Shown: one piece after another, positions 17,638 through 26,905 of the stretch | Position numbering within the stretch: position 1 is the first letter of the stretch | Layout of the letters: each line of letters opens with the position of its first letter | Source: Sphingobium phenoxybenzoativorans | GTDB lineage: Bacteria; Pseudomonadota; Alphaproteobacteria; Sphingomonadales; Sphingomonadaceae | Assembly: GCF_001757355.1 (NCBI RefSeq) | Contig: NZ_MINO01000006.1 | Coordinates: 85,061 to 149,060, forward strand | Direction: 5' to 3' | Length of the DNA: 64,000 bases | The notes under the pieces: model-generated | What the model was told of the DNA's origin: nothing | Seen by the model: the letters and a program-made list of their open reading frames with translations, nothing else | Database searches by the model: none | Position numbers and translations under genes: made by a program

Positions 17638-19814
17638 GGCGCAATGTTTCCGGCCTTCTGGCGGGAATATTGGGAGAAATGTGAAGGCGGCGTCATCCAT
17701 GGATGGGCGTCGCCTTTTCGTTTCACGGTCTTTATCACGCCCTGCCGCAAATAGATGGCGACGCCGCCTGTACGGCGCAACATGGACCGGTCGATCTTCA
17801 GCCAGCGCGGATTACAGGTGCGCGGCAACCGCCTTTCGCTCACCACCACATCAGCGGCGGCGCAATCGCGCGCAAGCTGGCTGGCGGGAACCAGATCGAA
17901 ACTGCGGGTCGCGAGCATCCGCCAGCGGCGTTCTCCTCGTACGATATCGACATTGCACAGGTCCCGGCTGCATCGCGCCGCCGGAATATCCGCAAAGGCT
18001 GCCAGATCACCATCATAGCCCGCGCTTTCCGAAAGCGCGTCCCGCACATAGTCGCCCGCCTTGTCGCGCAATATCGCCATGCCGCCATCGGGCAGGCGTA
18101 TGGCGACATGGCGTCCGTCGCCCGTCACCATAATGTCGGGTTTTGGCGTCATGGCGATCATGGCCGCGCCCGCCAGCACGGGCAGGAGGCCGATCCAGCG
18201 CGCCCGGCTCCGCCATAACAGGCACCAGAGACCGCCCGCCACCGTCAGCCCGAACGCCATAGGGGACGTCGCAGGCGTCAGCGCGACCGCGCCGGGACTG
18301 GCGGCGACCGCTTGCGCCACAATAAGCAGGAGCGCCAGCGCCTTCTCCACAATCCACCAAGCCGGAAAGCCAAGCCCGGCAAGATCGAGAAACAGCGCCA
18401 GCGCCTCGAACGGCATGATGATGAAGGTGGTCAGCGGAATGGCGATAAGATTTGCGATCGCCCCAAGCATGCCTGCCTGGTGAAAATGGAACAAAGCGAT
18501 CGGCATCAAGGCGATTTCAATCGCGAGGCCGGTCAGGAAAAGGCCCAGCAGATGACGTAGAAATCGAATGGGCATCCGCTCCTCCCGCGCCGACACCAGC
18601 GCGCGAAACCGGGGATGTTCGCCAAGGGCGACAATCACGGTCACGGCGGTAAAGCTCATCTGAAAGCTGGGACCGGCAACCGATTCCGGCCACAACAGCA
18701 ATATGAACAGCGCGCCCGCCGCCACCAGCCGGAGCGTCAGGGAATCCCGGCCAAGCGCAAGGCCGCCCAGCACAAGCAGCGCGGCGACGCAGGAGCGCAC
18801 CGTTGGCACATCCGATCCCGTCAGCAGGGTGTAGCCGATGCCCGCCGCAGCGCCCCCCGCAGCGGATAGGAGCAGCAGCGGCCATCGCAGCGCCAACCTT
18901 GAACTAAGCGCCAACAGGCGGAGGATCAGGAAGATCACTGCGCCGATCAGCGCAGTGACGTGCAGGCCGCTGATCGACAACAAATGCGCCAGACCGCTTC
19001 GCCGCATCGCTTCCGCATTGTTTTCGGGGATTGCTCCCCGATCGCCGGTTGCAAGGGTTGCCGCGATTGCGCCCGGTCCGCCCGCCACCCGCGCCTGGAT
19101 ATGCGTAGAAAGGCGCTGCCGCAGCGAAGGACCGCCATCGGCCGGCGTCTCGACAATCTTTATGGGCGGCAAAGCCTTCCCCGTCGCGCCGATCCCCATG
19201 AAGAAGGCGCGTTGCGCGAAATCATAAGCGCCCGGCACGGCGGGCGGCGCAGGCGGCATCATGCGCGCGCGAAAAGCGATGATGACCCCCTCCGCCAGCC
19301 CCTCTGGCTGGTCGGCGTCCGCAATATTGACCCGGACTTGGGCAGGCAGGTCAGGCCGCTCCAAGGGCGTCAGCACCAATCGCGTGCTGCCCTGCGCCGG
19401 AAGCGGCTCGATATGCGTGATACGGCCGGTCATTTGAACGAACGCCGCGCGCGCCAGCGGCGGCTCACCGAACGCCACCGCCTTGCCCCAGATGATCAGG
19501 CACCCGATGCTGGCCAGAAATCCGGTCGCCGCCAGCATCATGCGCAGGCGGGAACCGGCCGGAATCAGCCCCGCCGCCACGATCAGCGCGGCGCACAGGA
19601 AACACCATCCCATCCATGCGAAAGGTCCCGGCAGCAGGAACCATGCCGCAATGCCGCCACCCAGCGCCACCGGCGCCCAGAGGGCAATATGTTCCCTCTC
19701 CTTTTCCAGCCAGCGCTCGATGACCGAAAACAGGACGGAAAAAGATAGTCCGCCCCAACGCTTAGTGGAGGTTTGTCGTGGCTCAAAAGCCATGCTAGGG
19801 GGCGTGCGATCCAT
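17634..19814 (-). CDS. comEC: ComEC/Rec2-family DNA uptake channel protein
   Basis: A polytopic inner-membrane protein of about 726 residues. The competence domain is clear in the middle: [19 protein letters not shown], then many membrane helices and [15 protein letters not shown], ending before residue 560. The C-terminal part ([19 protein letters not shown] onward) looks like the remnant of the metallo-beta-lactamase-like domain but has no HxHxDH metal motif, as is usual in alphaproteobacterial members. The start is uncertain: ATG at 19814 or 19793, neither with a good ribosome binding site; the longer reading would overlap gltX. Roles in natural transformation are known for the family, but other competence genes are not in the window. 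Confidence 0.85.
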   Translation of the reverse strand: MDRTPPSMAFEPRQTSTKRWGGLSFSVLFSVIERWLEKEREHIALWAPVALGGGIAAWFLLPGPFAWMGWCFLCAALIVAAGLIPAGSRLRMMLAATGFLASIGCLIIWGKAVAFGEPPLARAAFVQMTGRITHIEPLPAQGSTRLVLTPLERPDLPAQVRVNIADADQPEGLAEGVIIAFRARMMPPAPPAVPGAYDFAQRAFFMGIGATGKALPPIKIVETPADGGPSLRQRLSTHIQARVAGGPGAIAATLATGDRGAIPENNAEAMRRSGLAHLLSISGLHVTALIGAVIFLILRLLALSSRLALRWPLLLLSAAGGAAAGIGYTLLTGSDVPTVRSCVAALLVLGGLALGRDSLTLRLVAAGALFILLLWPESVAGPSFQMSFTAVTVIVALGEHPRFRALVSAREERMPIRFLRHLLGLFLTGLAIEIALMPIALFHFHQAGMLGAIANLIAIPLTTFIIMPFEALALFLDLAGLGFPAWWIVEKALALLLIVAQAVAASPGAVALTPATSPMAFGLTVAGGLWCLLWRSRARWIGLLPVLAGAAMIAMTPKPDIMVTGDGRHVAIRLPDGGMAILRDKAGDYVRDALSESAGYDGDLAAFADIPAARCSRDLCNVDIVRGERRWRMLATRSFDLVPASQLARDCAAADVVVSERRLPRTCNPRWLKIDRSMLRRTGGVAIYLRQGVIKTVKRKGDAHPWMTPPSHFSQYSRQKAGNIAP

Positions 19815-19846
19815 GAGGTTAAGCAGGAATGTCGGGGAATCGTTGA

Positions 19847-21295
19847 GTGAGCGCAACAACTGAAAACGGCACAAAAACAGGGCCGGTCGTTACGCGTTTC
19901 GCTCCTTCACCCACTGGCTATCTGCATATTGGCGGCGCTCGCACCGCCCTTTTCAACTGGCTGTTCGCCCGCCACCATGGCGGCAAATTCCTGCTTCGCA
20001 TCGAGGATACGGATCGCGCGCGTTCGACCGAGGCGGCGATCGACGCGATCTTTGACGGGTTGGACTGGCTTGGCCTGTCCGGCGACGAGCCGCCTGTTTT
20101 CCAGTTCGCCCGCGCCACGCGCCATGCCGAGGTCGCCCACGCGATGCTGGAGGCGGGCCATGCCTATCGCTGCTATGCGACGCCGGAGGAACTGGCGGAA
20201 TTGCGCGAGCAGCAACGGGCGGCGAAACAGCCCATGCGCTATGACGGCCGCTGGCGCGACCGCGACCCTTCCGAAGCGCCGGCGGGCGCGCCCTTCGTTA
20301 TCCGTATCAAGGCCCCGCGAGAGGGCGAAACGGTCATCGAAGATGCCGTGCAAGGCCGTGTCGTTGTCCAGAATGCCGAGCTGGACGACATGATCCTGCT
20401 GCGGTCGGATGGCACGCCCACCTATATGCTGGCCGTGGTGGTCGATGACAATGATATGGGCGTCACCCATGTCATTCGCGGCGACGACCATCTGAACAAC
20501 GCCTTCCGCCAGCTTACGATCATCAAGGCAATGGACTGGAAGGTGCCGGTCTACGCCCATATCCCGCTGATCCACGGCGCAGATGGCGCGAAACTGTCAA
20601 AGCGTCACGGCGCGCTCGGCGTCGATGCCTATCGCGACGAAATGGGCATGCTGCCGGAGGCGGTGATCAACTATCTGCTTCGCCTCGGCTGGGGTCATGG
20701 CGATGAGGAAATCATCAGCCGGGAACGGGCCGTCGAACTGTTCGACCTTGCCGGCGTCGGCCGCTCCCCGTCGCGCTTCGACATCAAGAAGCTGGAAAAT
20801 CTGAACGGTCATTATCTGCGAGAGGCCGATGACGCCCGCCTTGCTACATTGGTCGCCCCCCGAGTGGCTGCGCTGATCGGGCGGGAAATGTCCGCCAATG
20901 ACAGCAGCTTGCTCGCACAGGCCATGCCGTCGCTCAAGCCCCGCGCCAAAACGCTGGACGAGATCGCTGACGGCGCTTTGTTTCTTGTCAAACAGCGCCC
21001 GCTGGATTTTGACGAGAAGGCCGCGCTTCTGCTAGACGATGCGGCGCGCACGCTGTTGCAGAAAACTGCCGACGCCCTTGGCCAGGTTCCTTCCTGGACG
21101 ATGGACGCGATCGAAGAAACAATACGCAGCGTAGCAGAGGACGCCGAACTGGGCCTTGGCAAGGTAGCTCAACCCCTGCGTGCAGCGCTGACGGGGCGGA
21201 CCACCTCGCCGGGGATATTCGACGTACTCTTCCTCCTCGGGAAAGATGAAACATTATTGAGATTGTCGGACGCCCAACGGGTTTCCGCGAACTGA
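19847..21295 (+). CDS. gltX: Glutamate--tRNA ligase
   Basis: A 482-residue class I aminoacyl-tRNA synthetase charging tRNA-Glu (possibly also tRNA-Gln in organisms using the transamidation route). It has the HIGH-type motif [14 protein letters not shown] near residue 25, [10 protein letters not shown], and [11 protein letters not shown] near 250 for ATP binding. The start is GTG at 19847 with GGGGAA a few bases upstream. Divergent from comEC; gltA follows after twenty bases, so the two probably share a transcript. Confidence 0.96.
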   Translation: MSATTENGTKTGPVVTRFAPSPTGYLHIGGARTALFNWLFARHHGGKFLLRIEDTDRARSTEAAIDAIFDGLDWLGLSGDEPPVFQFARATRHAEVAHAMLEAGHAYRCYATPEELAELREQQRAAKQPMRYDGRWRDRDPSEAPAGAPFVIRIKAPREGETVIEDAVQGRVVVQNAELDDMILLRSDGTPTYMLAVVVDDNDMGVTHVIRGDDHLNNAFRQLTIIKAMDWKVPVYAHIPLIHGADGAKLSKRHGALGVDAYRDEMGMLPEAVINYLLRLGWGHGDEEIISRERAVELFDLAGVGRSPSRFDIKKLENLNGHYLREADDARLATLVAPRVAALIGREMSANDSSLLAQAMPSLKPRAKTLDEIADGALFLVKQRPLDFDEKAALLLDDAARTLLQKTADALGQVPSWTMDAIEETIRSVAEDAELGLGKVAQPLRAALTGRTTSPGIFDVLFLLGKDETLLRLSDAQRVSAN

Positions 21296-21303
21296 CGCGA
21301 ATG

Positions 21304-21309
21304 AAGGAG
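21304..21309 (+). promoter_or_regulatory. Shine-Dalgarno AAGGAG that fixes the gltA start
   Basis: AAGGAG lies six bases before GTG at 21316. An in-frame ATG at 21301 sits directly in front of this site and would read through it, so the GTG, giving [10 protein letters not shown], is the better start. Confidence 0.75.
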
Positions 21310-21315
21310 AACGAA

Positions 21316-22602
21316 GTGGCCGACACCAAAGCCAAACTGACCCTTGGAGAGAATAGCAAGGAATATCCGATCCTGAGCGGCACTGTCGGTCCGCAAGTGA
21401 TCGACATCCGAAAGCTGTACGGCGATACGGAAATGTTCACATTCGACCCCGGCTTCACGTCGACGGCGAGCTGCGAATCCGCCATCACCTATATCGACGG
21501 CGACCAGGGCGTCCTTCTTCACCGGGGCTATCCCATTGACCAGCTCGCGGAAAAGTCGAGCTTCATGGAGGTCTCCTACCTGCTGCTGCACGGCGAACTG
21601 CCGAGCAAAGCGGAGCTGGAGAAGTTCGAATATACCATCAACCGCCATACGATGGTGCATGAGCAGCTTTCGACCTTCTATCGCGGTTTCCGCCGCGATG
21701 CGCACCCGATGGCGATCATGTGCGGCGTGGTCGGCGCGCTGTCGTCCTTCTACCATGACTCGACCGACATCAACGATCCCAAGCAACGGCTGATCGCCAG
21801 CCACCGCCTGATCGCGAAGATGCCGACGATTGCGGCCATGGCTTACAAATATTCGGTGGGCCAGCCCTTCCTCTATCCGCGCAACGACCTGTCCTACGCC
21901 GGCAATTTCCTGCGCATGACCTTCGGCGTTCCGGCCGAGGAATATGTGGTCGACCCGGTGGTCGAGGATGCGATGGACAAGATCTTCATCCTGCACGCCG
22001 ACCATGAGCAGAACGCATCGACTTCGACCGTCCGTCTTGCCGGTTCGTCGGGCGCCAACCCGTTCGCGTGCATCGCGGCCGGCATCGCCTGCCTCTGGGG
22101 TCCGGCGCATGGCGGCGCGAACGAAGCTGCGCTCAACATGCTGCGGGAGATCGGCACTGTCGATCGCATCCCGGAATATATCGCCCGCGCCAAGAACAAG
22201 GACGATCCGTTCCGCCTGATGGGCTTCGGTCATCGCGTCTACAAGAATTTCGACCCCCGCGCGAAGGTGCTGTCGAAGGCCGCGACGGACGTGCTGGAGA
22301 AGCTGGGCATCAACGATCCCGTTCTCGAAGTTGCGCGCGAACTGGAGCAGATCGCCCTCAACGACTCCTACTTCATCGAGAAGAAGCTGTACCCGAACGT
22401 CGATTTCTACAGCGGTGTCATCCTGTCGGCCATTGGCTTCCCGACGGAAATGTTCACGGTGCTGTTCGCCCTCGCCCGCACCGTCGGCTGGGTCGCGCAG
22501 TGGAACGAAATGATTTCCGATCCAGGCCAGAAGATCGGCCGTCCGCGTCAGCTCTATACCGGCTCGGCGCAGCGCGACTATGTTTCGGTCGACAAGCGCT
22601 GA
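21316..22602 (+). CDS. gltA: Citrate synthase (type II, hexameric)
   Basis: A 428-residue enzyme condensing acetyl-CoA and oxaloacetate, the entry of the TCA cycle. It shows the active-site segments [15 protein letters not shown] (His), [17 protein letters not shown] (His) and the conserved aspartate region [15 protein letters not shown], plus [19 protein letters not shown]. Length matches the Gram-negative type II enzyme, which is usually inhibited by NADH. The GTG start is set by an upstream AAGGAG. A strong terminator follows 22 bases after the stop. Confidence 0.97.
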   Translation: MADTKAKLTLGENSKEYPILSGTVGPQVIDIRKLYGDTEMFTFDPGFTSTASCESAITYIDGDQGVLLHRGYPIDQLAEKSSFMEVSYLLLHGELPSKAELEKFEYTINRHTMVHEQLSTFYRGFRRDAHPMAIMCGVVGALSSFYHDSTDINDPKQRLIASHRLIAKMPTIAAMAYKYSVGQPFLYPRNDLSYAGNFLRMTFGVPAEEYVVDPVVEDAMDKIFILHADHEQNASTSTVRLAGSSGANPFACIAAGIACLWGPAHGGANEAALNMLREIGTVDRIPEYIARAKNKDDPFRLMGFGHRVYKNFDPRAKVLSKAATDVLEKLGINDPVLEVARELEQIALNDSYFIEKKLYPNVDFYSGVILSAIGFPTEMFTVLFALARTVGWVAQWNEMISDPGQKIGRPRQLYTGSAQRDYVSVDKR

Positions 22603-22624
22603 ACCACGCTGGACAATCTGCACA

Positions 22625-22662
22625 GAAGAAAGGCGGCCACCCAAGGGAGGCCGCCTTTCTTC
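22625..22662. terminator. Bidirectional Rho-independent terminator
   Basis: GAAGAAAGGCGGCC (22625-22638) and GGCCGCCTTTCTTC (22649-22662) form a perfect 14-base stem with a 10-base loop. The GC core is followed by TTTCTTCTT on the plus strand and by a matching T-rich run on the minus strand, so it can end both gltA and the convergent kinase-like gene. Confidence 0.92.
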
Positions 22663-22689
22663 TTGGTAGCAATGAAAAGCCGCTGCCGC

Positions 22690-24054
22690 TCAGGGCCGCG
22701 CTGGCATGGTGAAAATGAAACGGGCGCCCTGCCCCGGCGCGCTTTCGACGGTAATTTCTCCCCCCATCGCCCGCGCCAGCTTGCGGGAGATGTAGAGGCC
22801 AAGGCCGCTGCCATGGGAATCCTCCCGGCCCAGCCGCTCAAACTTGTCGAAGATGCGCTCCTGATCGTCCAGCGCAATGCCGCGGCCTTGATCGGCCACT
22901 ACCACCCGCGCCATGCCATCCTCATTTTCCAGCCGGACCCAGACCATCGATCCTTCGGGGGAATAGCGCAGGGCATTGCCGAGCAGGTTGACCATCACCT
23001 GCAGCGCGCGGCGGAACTCGCCGATGGCCAGCAATTGCTCGTCCATGCGCGGCGCATCGATACGGATATGGCGATCGGCGGCCTTGACCGCCAGCAAGCC
23101 GGCCGTGCGGCGTGCAATATCGGCCAGGTCAACCTCCTCACGCGCCACGGTGAAGTCGGGACGGTCGATCGCCTGCAGATCGGCAAGGTCGTCGACCAGT
23201 TCCATCAGGTGACGGCCCGCCGATCCGATATCGGCGGCATAGGCGGCATAATCCTCCCGCAGTGGCCCTTCCAACTGGCCGCTGATCGTATCGGCATTGG
23301 CGATAATCCGGCCGAGCGGCTGGCGCAGAGCGCGATCGAGGCGGCGGCCGAACAGGGGCGAGAAAGAAGCGGCGATCTCGCCCTCCTCTCCTTCCACGTC
23401 CACGGCTTCTTCGACCGCTTCCGCCATGGTGGCGATGCCGCGATAGCCCATCAGGCGGCCGGTAATGTCGAACAGCGGAATGCCGGACAGAATAAGGTCC
23501 TCGCCAGCACCATGTACGGCCCTCGCCCGCTGGCCCGCAAAGGGACGGCGTTCGGCAAGCGCTTCCAGGATCGGCATCTCGCCGGATTCCGCCGCCAGCA
23601 GCTTAAGATGCGCCGTCAGGCGCGCGCCGGGACCGGGCAGGCCCGGCCCATCGCCATCAACCGTGACGAAACGCATCTGCGTATCGATCTGCCACGACCA
23701 GCCGTCATGCCCCGGCTTTTCCACCAGCGGATCGAGAAACGCCGTGCGCGGATGGAGAGGCCGCTCACGCCAGTCCAGGATGGAAAGCTCAACCACATCG
23801 TCGCCCGGTTCCGCCCGCACCCAGAGGTCGAGGTCGACATCCTGCCCCGCCGCGATCACGGGACGGGAGAGAATGACCTTCAGCCGCCAGCATAGCCGGG
23901 CAAGGGCGGCCAGTTGCGGCACAAGCAAGGCGTCGCCCAGATCGCCGCCCGCATCATGTTGCAGGGCGAGAACGGGACCATCCGCGCTCAACAGCACGCC
24001 TTCCGCCGAAACGGTCGCGGTGATGACATCGCTGTGCGCGGGCAACATGTTCAT
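22690..24054 (-). CDS. PAS/histidine-kinase-like protein lacking the phosphoacceptor histidine
   Basis: A 454-residue soluble protein. The middle ends a PAS-like fold (GIPLFDITGRLMGYRGIA near residue 205). A HisKA-like helix follows, but where kinases have SHELRTPL this protein has DRALRQPL, with Arg241 at the histidine position. The ATPase domain is intact: N box NLLGNALRYSPEG, G1 DQGRGIA, F box FDKFERLG and G2 GSGLGLYISRKLARAMGGE. So it can probably bind ATP but not autophosphorylate in the usual way, somewhat like DivL of Caulobacter, which has Tyr there. The ATG overlaps the stop of the upstream unknown gene (ATGA at 24051-24054), so the two act together. It is the last gene of the cluster. 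Confidence 0.8.
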   Translation of the reverse strand: MNMLPAHSDVITATVSAEGVLLSADGPVLALQHDAGGDLGDALLVPQLAALARLCWRLKVILSRPVIAAGQDVDLDLWVRAEPGDDVVELSILDWRERPLHPRTAFLDPLVEKPGHDGWSWQIDTQMRFVTVDGDGPGLPGPGARLTAHLKLLAAESGEMPILEALAERRPFAGQRARAVHGAGEDLILSGIPLFDITGRLMGYRGIATMAEAVEEAVDVEGEEGEIAASFSPLFGRRLDRALRQPLGRIIANADTISGQLEGPLREDYAAYAADIGSAGRHLMELVDDLADLQAIDRPDFTVAREEVDLADIARRTAGLLAVKAADRHIRIDAPRMDEQLLAIGEFRRALQVMVNLLGNALRYSPEGSMVWVRLENEDGMARVVVADQGRGIALDDQERIFDKFERLGREDSHGSGLGLYISRKLARAMGGEITVESAPGQGARFIFTMPARP

Positions 24055-25154
24055 GCGCTGCTGGCGGGATCGATCAGGGCAAGCTTGGCGCGCAATTCCG
24101 CCGGGCCGCGCATGCTGGCGATGGCGACTTGGCCATCGGCGTCGGTCCAACCGTCAAAGGCGGCGGTGAGCGCGACAATCGCCGAATCGTCAAGATCGCG
24201 CCGCACAGGCTGAATCTGGAGCAGCAGATGGCGGCAATCGGATGCGGAACCGCCCAGCACATGACATAGCGCGGCAATCCGTTGCGCCGGAGCATGGACA
24301 AGCGCGTCCAGCACCGCATGCGCGGGCATGCCTGCGCGTTCGCCCGCAAACGCCGCGAACAGGAGCATGCGGCGATGGGCCAGCGCCTGCCCAAGCAATT
24401 CGCCTTCATCCGGCCGTCCGCGCAAGAGGCGCGCAATCCTGCTGGCCCGCGCAACCGGCGTCTCGCCCTCATCATGCGCGGCAATGATGTTGGCGGCGGC
24501 TGTGGCGATCAATGTCTGCACGGACAGCGGATCGGCCAGGCCGGTGCGGCCAATCCCCGCCACGCTGAGCGCGGTCACGGTCCAGACGATATCCGCGAAC
24601 TGCTCTGCGGGAAGGTCGGCCGCCATTGCTGCATGTTCGCCCTGTACGGTCGCCCAGCGCAATTCAGCCAGGGAAAGCGCGCTTGCCTGCGCCGCCACAT
24701 CGGGATCGGCGTCATAATGCAGCCAGGAAATATCCTCGCCATCGCGGGCGACGGGATTGTCCGTGCCCAGACCCGCCTGACGCGTGAGCAAGCCGATGGC
24801 CGCCCGGATGCGCATCTGCGCGATCAGATCAGCGCCGATCAACTGCGGATTGGCCTGAAGGCCCACCCATGCAGATCCTTCCCTTATGGCCGAAAAAGCG
24901 GAAGCAAGCGCGGTGCCGGACAGCGCATCGCGCAATTCCGCTTCCACCGCGTTCACGCATCCCGCCAGATGACGGCGGGTTTCGCTGATCAGCGCGTCCG
25001 TCCACAGGGAGCCGCCAACCGGCAAAAATTGTGCGAGATCAAGCATGTGCAGGATCGGCCCGCCGACCGAACCGATGGCCGCCATCAGAGGACGGGAGCC
25101 GACCGGAAAGGTCGCTCCATGATCTAGCGGCATGGCGCTCATGGACAGCACCAT
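24051..25154 (-). CDS. Helical protein of unknown function, coupled to the kinase-like gene
   Basis: A 367-residue protein with no signal peptide and no membrane segment, rich in Ala, Leu and Arg, predicted all-helical. The region from residue 250 to 320 (RASRIARLLRGRPDEGELLG and LFAAFAGERAGMPAHAVLDA) resembles the repeat-like helices of DUF2336 proteins, but I am not sure of this assignment. Three ATGs (25154, 25142, 25133) are possible starts and none has a good ribosome binding site. The stop overlaps the start of the PAS/kinase-like gene, so the two are probably translationally coupled. Function unknown. Confidence 0.65.
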   Translation of the reverse strand: MVLSMSAMPLDHGATFPVGSRPLMAAIGSVGGPILHMLDLAQFLPVGGSLWTDALISETRRHLAGCVNAVEAELRDALSGTALASAFSAIREGSAWVGLQANPQLIGADLIAQMRIRAAIGLLTRQAGLGTDNPVARDGEDISWLHYDADPDVAAQASALSLAELRWATVQGEHAAMAADLPAEQFADIVWTVTALSVAGIGRTGLADPLSVQTLIATAAANIIAAHDEGETPVARASRIARLLRGRPDEGELLGQALAHRRMLLFAAFAGERAGMPAHAVLDALVHAPAQRIAALCHVLGGSASDCRHLLLQIQPVRRDLDDSAIVALTAAFDGWTDADGQVAIASMRGPAELRAKLALIDPASSA

Positions 25155-25166
25155 AGGGCTGCGTGG

Positions 25167-25182
25167 TTAATTTGCACTAAAC
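25167..25182. promoter_or_regulatory. Weak CtrA-like box (TTAA-N7-TAAAC)
   Basis: TTAATTTGCACTAAAC differs by one base from the TTAA-N7-TTAAC consensus of the alphaproteobacterial cell-cycle regulator CtrA and lies 13 bases before the possible start at 25154. A single match of this kind can occur by chance. Confidence 0.25.
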
Positions 25183-25213
25183 CCCAGTTGTAAAACCCGT
25201 CCTCGAAAATCGC

Positions 25214-26398
25214 TTAGCTTTCCGGGCTTTCATTGCCCAGAACCGCCAACCCCAGCGACAGGATCGCGCAGGCGATCGCCAATGTCAGACCGAAGTGGAA
25301 ATAACCGCCGCCGGTGGTGACAAGAAGGATCAGCAGCGCCGATCCCGGCGTCAGTATCGCCCATTTCCGCGCGCCCGGAAAGCGGCCGGACCGCAGGCCC
25401 AGCATTAATATGGCGAGCAGTCCGGCCAGATAGAGCCCCTCCATCGTCCTGTCCGCCTCGCTGCCCAGAAGGGCGATGCCGGCCAGCACGATCAGATGCG
25501 GCATGACGCCCATCCAGCCTTCCAGGCCACCCCTGCGGGCCAGTTGCACCAGCCGGTCCACCGTCAGCGACAATAGGATCGCGGCGAGAAACAGGAGCAA
25601 CGCGATCATCGGCCAGGCCAGCAATGTCGCGACTATGCCGATCAGCGCCACGGCGATCGCTCCGGCGCGCACCTGCGCTGCCGGGACCTGACTGCGCAGA
25701 AATTCCGGGGCGATGCGCGCCGCCAATGGGGCGATAAGCATCCGTTCCGCACCCGCTTCCCCTGCAGGGGCGCGCTTCCCGGCCAGAAGCGCGCGGGACA
25801 CCAGATCCGCCTCCGCCTGACTGCCGACAAGGGCCAGGCGCGCCTCCATCACATCTTCTGCAGGCACGGCGATACGCTGACTGCCCGCCTGAACGACGGC
25901 GCGGACCAGCGTCAGTTCCAGATCCCAGTCGCCGATCATGTCCAGCGTGCCGAACAGCACGTCGGGCGACACGCGGGCAAGGCCGGCCCAGCGCTGGCCC
26001 GCATCAATCCGTTCGAACCGCGCGGTCGTGGCGCTATCCTCGGTCACCAGCAGCACATTGCCCGGCTGGGCGGCGACCGCGCCATAGAAACGCTGCGGCA
26101 CTATGGCTCCGTCCGCGACCAGCAGCATGTCGCGGTCACGCGGCGCCTCGCGCAGCAGCGACACCATGTCGCGGACGATGGAGACGGAAATGCCGTCAGC
26201 CGTCAGACTGTCTATCGCCCGCGACAAGGACTGGGTGACCGCCCCCACCAATATCATCACCTGATCGGCGCCAGCCTCCGCCGCCTGCCGCACCTGATAT
26301 TCCAACAGGCTATTGCCCGCGAAATGCAGGTTGGCGCGCAAAACGCCAAGCGAATCGCTCGCCGCCTGGCTGGCACAGATTATCGCCGAAAAAGACAT
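25214..26398 (-). CDS. Membrane protein with a nucleotidyltransferase-like N-terminal domain
   Basis: A 394-residue protein. Residues 1-200 have the layout of a sugar- or inositol-phosphate nucleotidyltransferase (LHFAGNSLLEYQVRQAAEAG, ADQVMILVG, RDMLLVADGAIV), but the glycine-rich GxGxR nucleotide loop is missing and the usual acidic metal motif is altered. Residues 245-390 hold about five membrane helices. The segment AAILLSLTVDRLVQLARRGG sits where a CDP-alcohol phosphotransferase would have DGxxARxxxxxxxxGxxxDxxxD, which is absent. The order resembles the fused inositol-phosphate cytidylyltransferase/phosphotransferase enzymes with both active sites lost. This is my inference; the function is unknown. 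It lies between the Hpt-like gene and the helical unknown on the same strand. Confidence 0.65.
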   Translation of the reverse strand: MSFSAIICASQAASDSLGVLRANLHFAGNSLLEYQVRQAAEAGADQVMILVGAVTQSLSRAIDSLTADGISVSIVRDMVSLLREAPRDRDMLLVADGAIVPQRFYGAVAAQPGNVLLVTEDSATTARFERIDAGQRWAGLARVSPDVLFGTLDMIGDWDLELTLVRAVVQAGSQRIAVPAEDVMEARLALVGSQAEADLVSRALLAGKRAPAGEAGAERMLIAPLAARIAPEFLRSQVPAAQVRAGAIAVALIGIVATLLAWPMIALLLFLAAILLSLTVDRLVQLARRGGLEGWMGVMPHLIVLAGIALLGSEADRTMEGLYLAGLLAILMLGLRSGRFPGARKWAILTPGSALLILLVTTGGGYFHFGLTLAIACAILSLGLAVLGNESPES

Positions 26399-26518
26399 GA
26401 AAGTGCGGACCCGGAAAGCAATGCTTTACCCGCCTTCTCGCAACAGCGGAGGCCGGGCGCAAGTGCGGGCTTTGCATGCTGTGCGTCTGCCGTGCGGAGA
26501 GGCCGCACGGCGGGGAAA

Positions 26519-26821
26519 TCAGCCGAGGGCGAATTCCGTCACGGCCGCGCGCAGGCGGCGCAGCATTTTGGGATCGCCCGGCGCGGACTGCGCAGCTTCA
26601 TCGGCCAGCGCCATCAGGCCGGATACGCCGAAGCTCGCCGCCAGCCCTTTCAGGCGATACGCGGCCAGTTGCCAGTTGGCGTCGCAACGCGCGCGGCTGA
26701 GAAGATCGAGCTGACGCTCCGCGCTTTCGAGGAACGCCGTGCGCAGATCCGCGATCAATCCCGCATCGTCGCCGACAGCAGCGGCAAGGGCGGCGTCCAA
26801 AGCTCCCGGATCATAAGACAT
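26519..26821 (-). CDS. Hpt-domain-like protein with Tyr in place of the phosphoacceptor His
   Basis: A 100-residue four-helix protein. The segment AAYRLKGLAASFGVSGL matches the histidine phosphotransfer signature AHxLKGxxxxxG, but Tyr55 replaces the histidine; the codon is TAT on the coding strand, so it is not a misreading. The frame is open further upstream to 26944, but MSYDPGALDAAL at 26821 gives a normal Hpt-domain length. No clear ribosome binding site. It is the first gene of the minus-strand cluster and is divergent from the coiled-coil gene at 26906. It could be a phosphorelay decoy or a scaffold for a receiver domain. Confidence 0.7.
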   Translation of the reverse strand: MSYDPGALDAALAAAVGDDAGLIADLRTAFLESAERQLDLLSRARCDANWQLAAYRLKGLAASFGVSGLMALADEAAQSAPGDPKMLRRLRAAVTEFALG

Positions 26822-26905
26822 AAGCCAATCGTTACCCGTCAGGAGGTTAACTTTTCGTTGCGAATAGGCGTTTGCGCGGACCAAAAACATGGTACAGAAC
26901 GGGAC

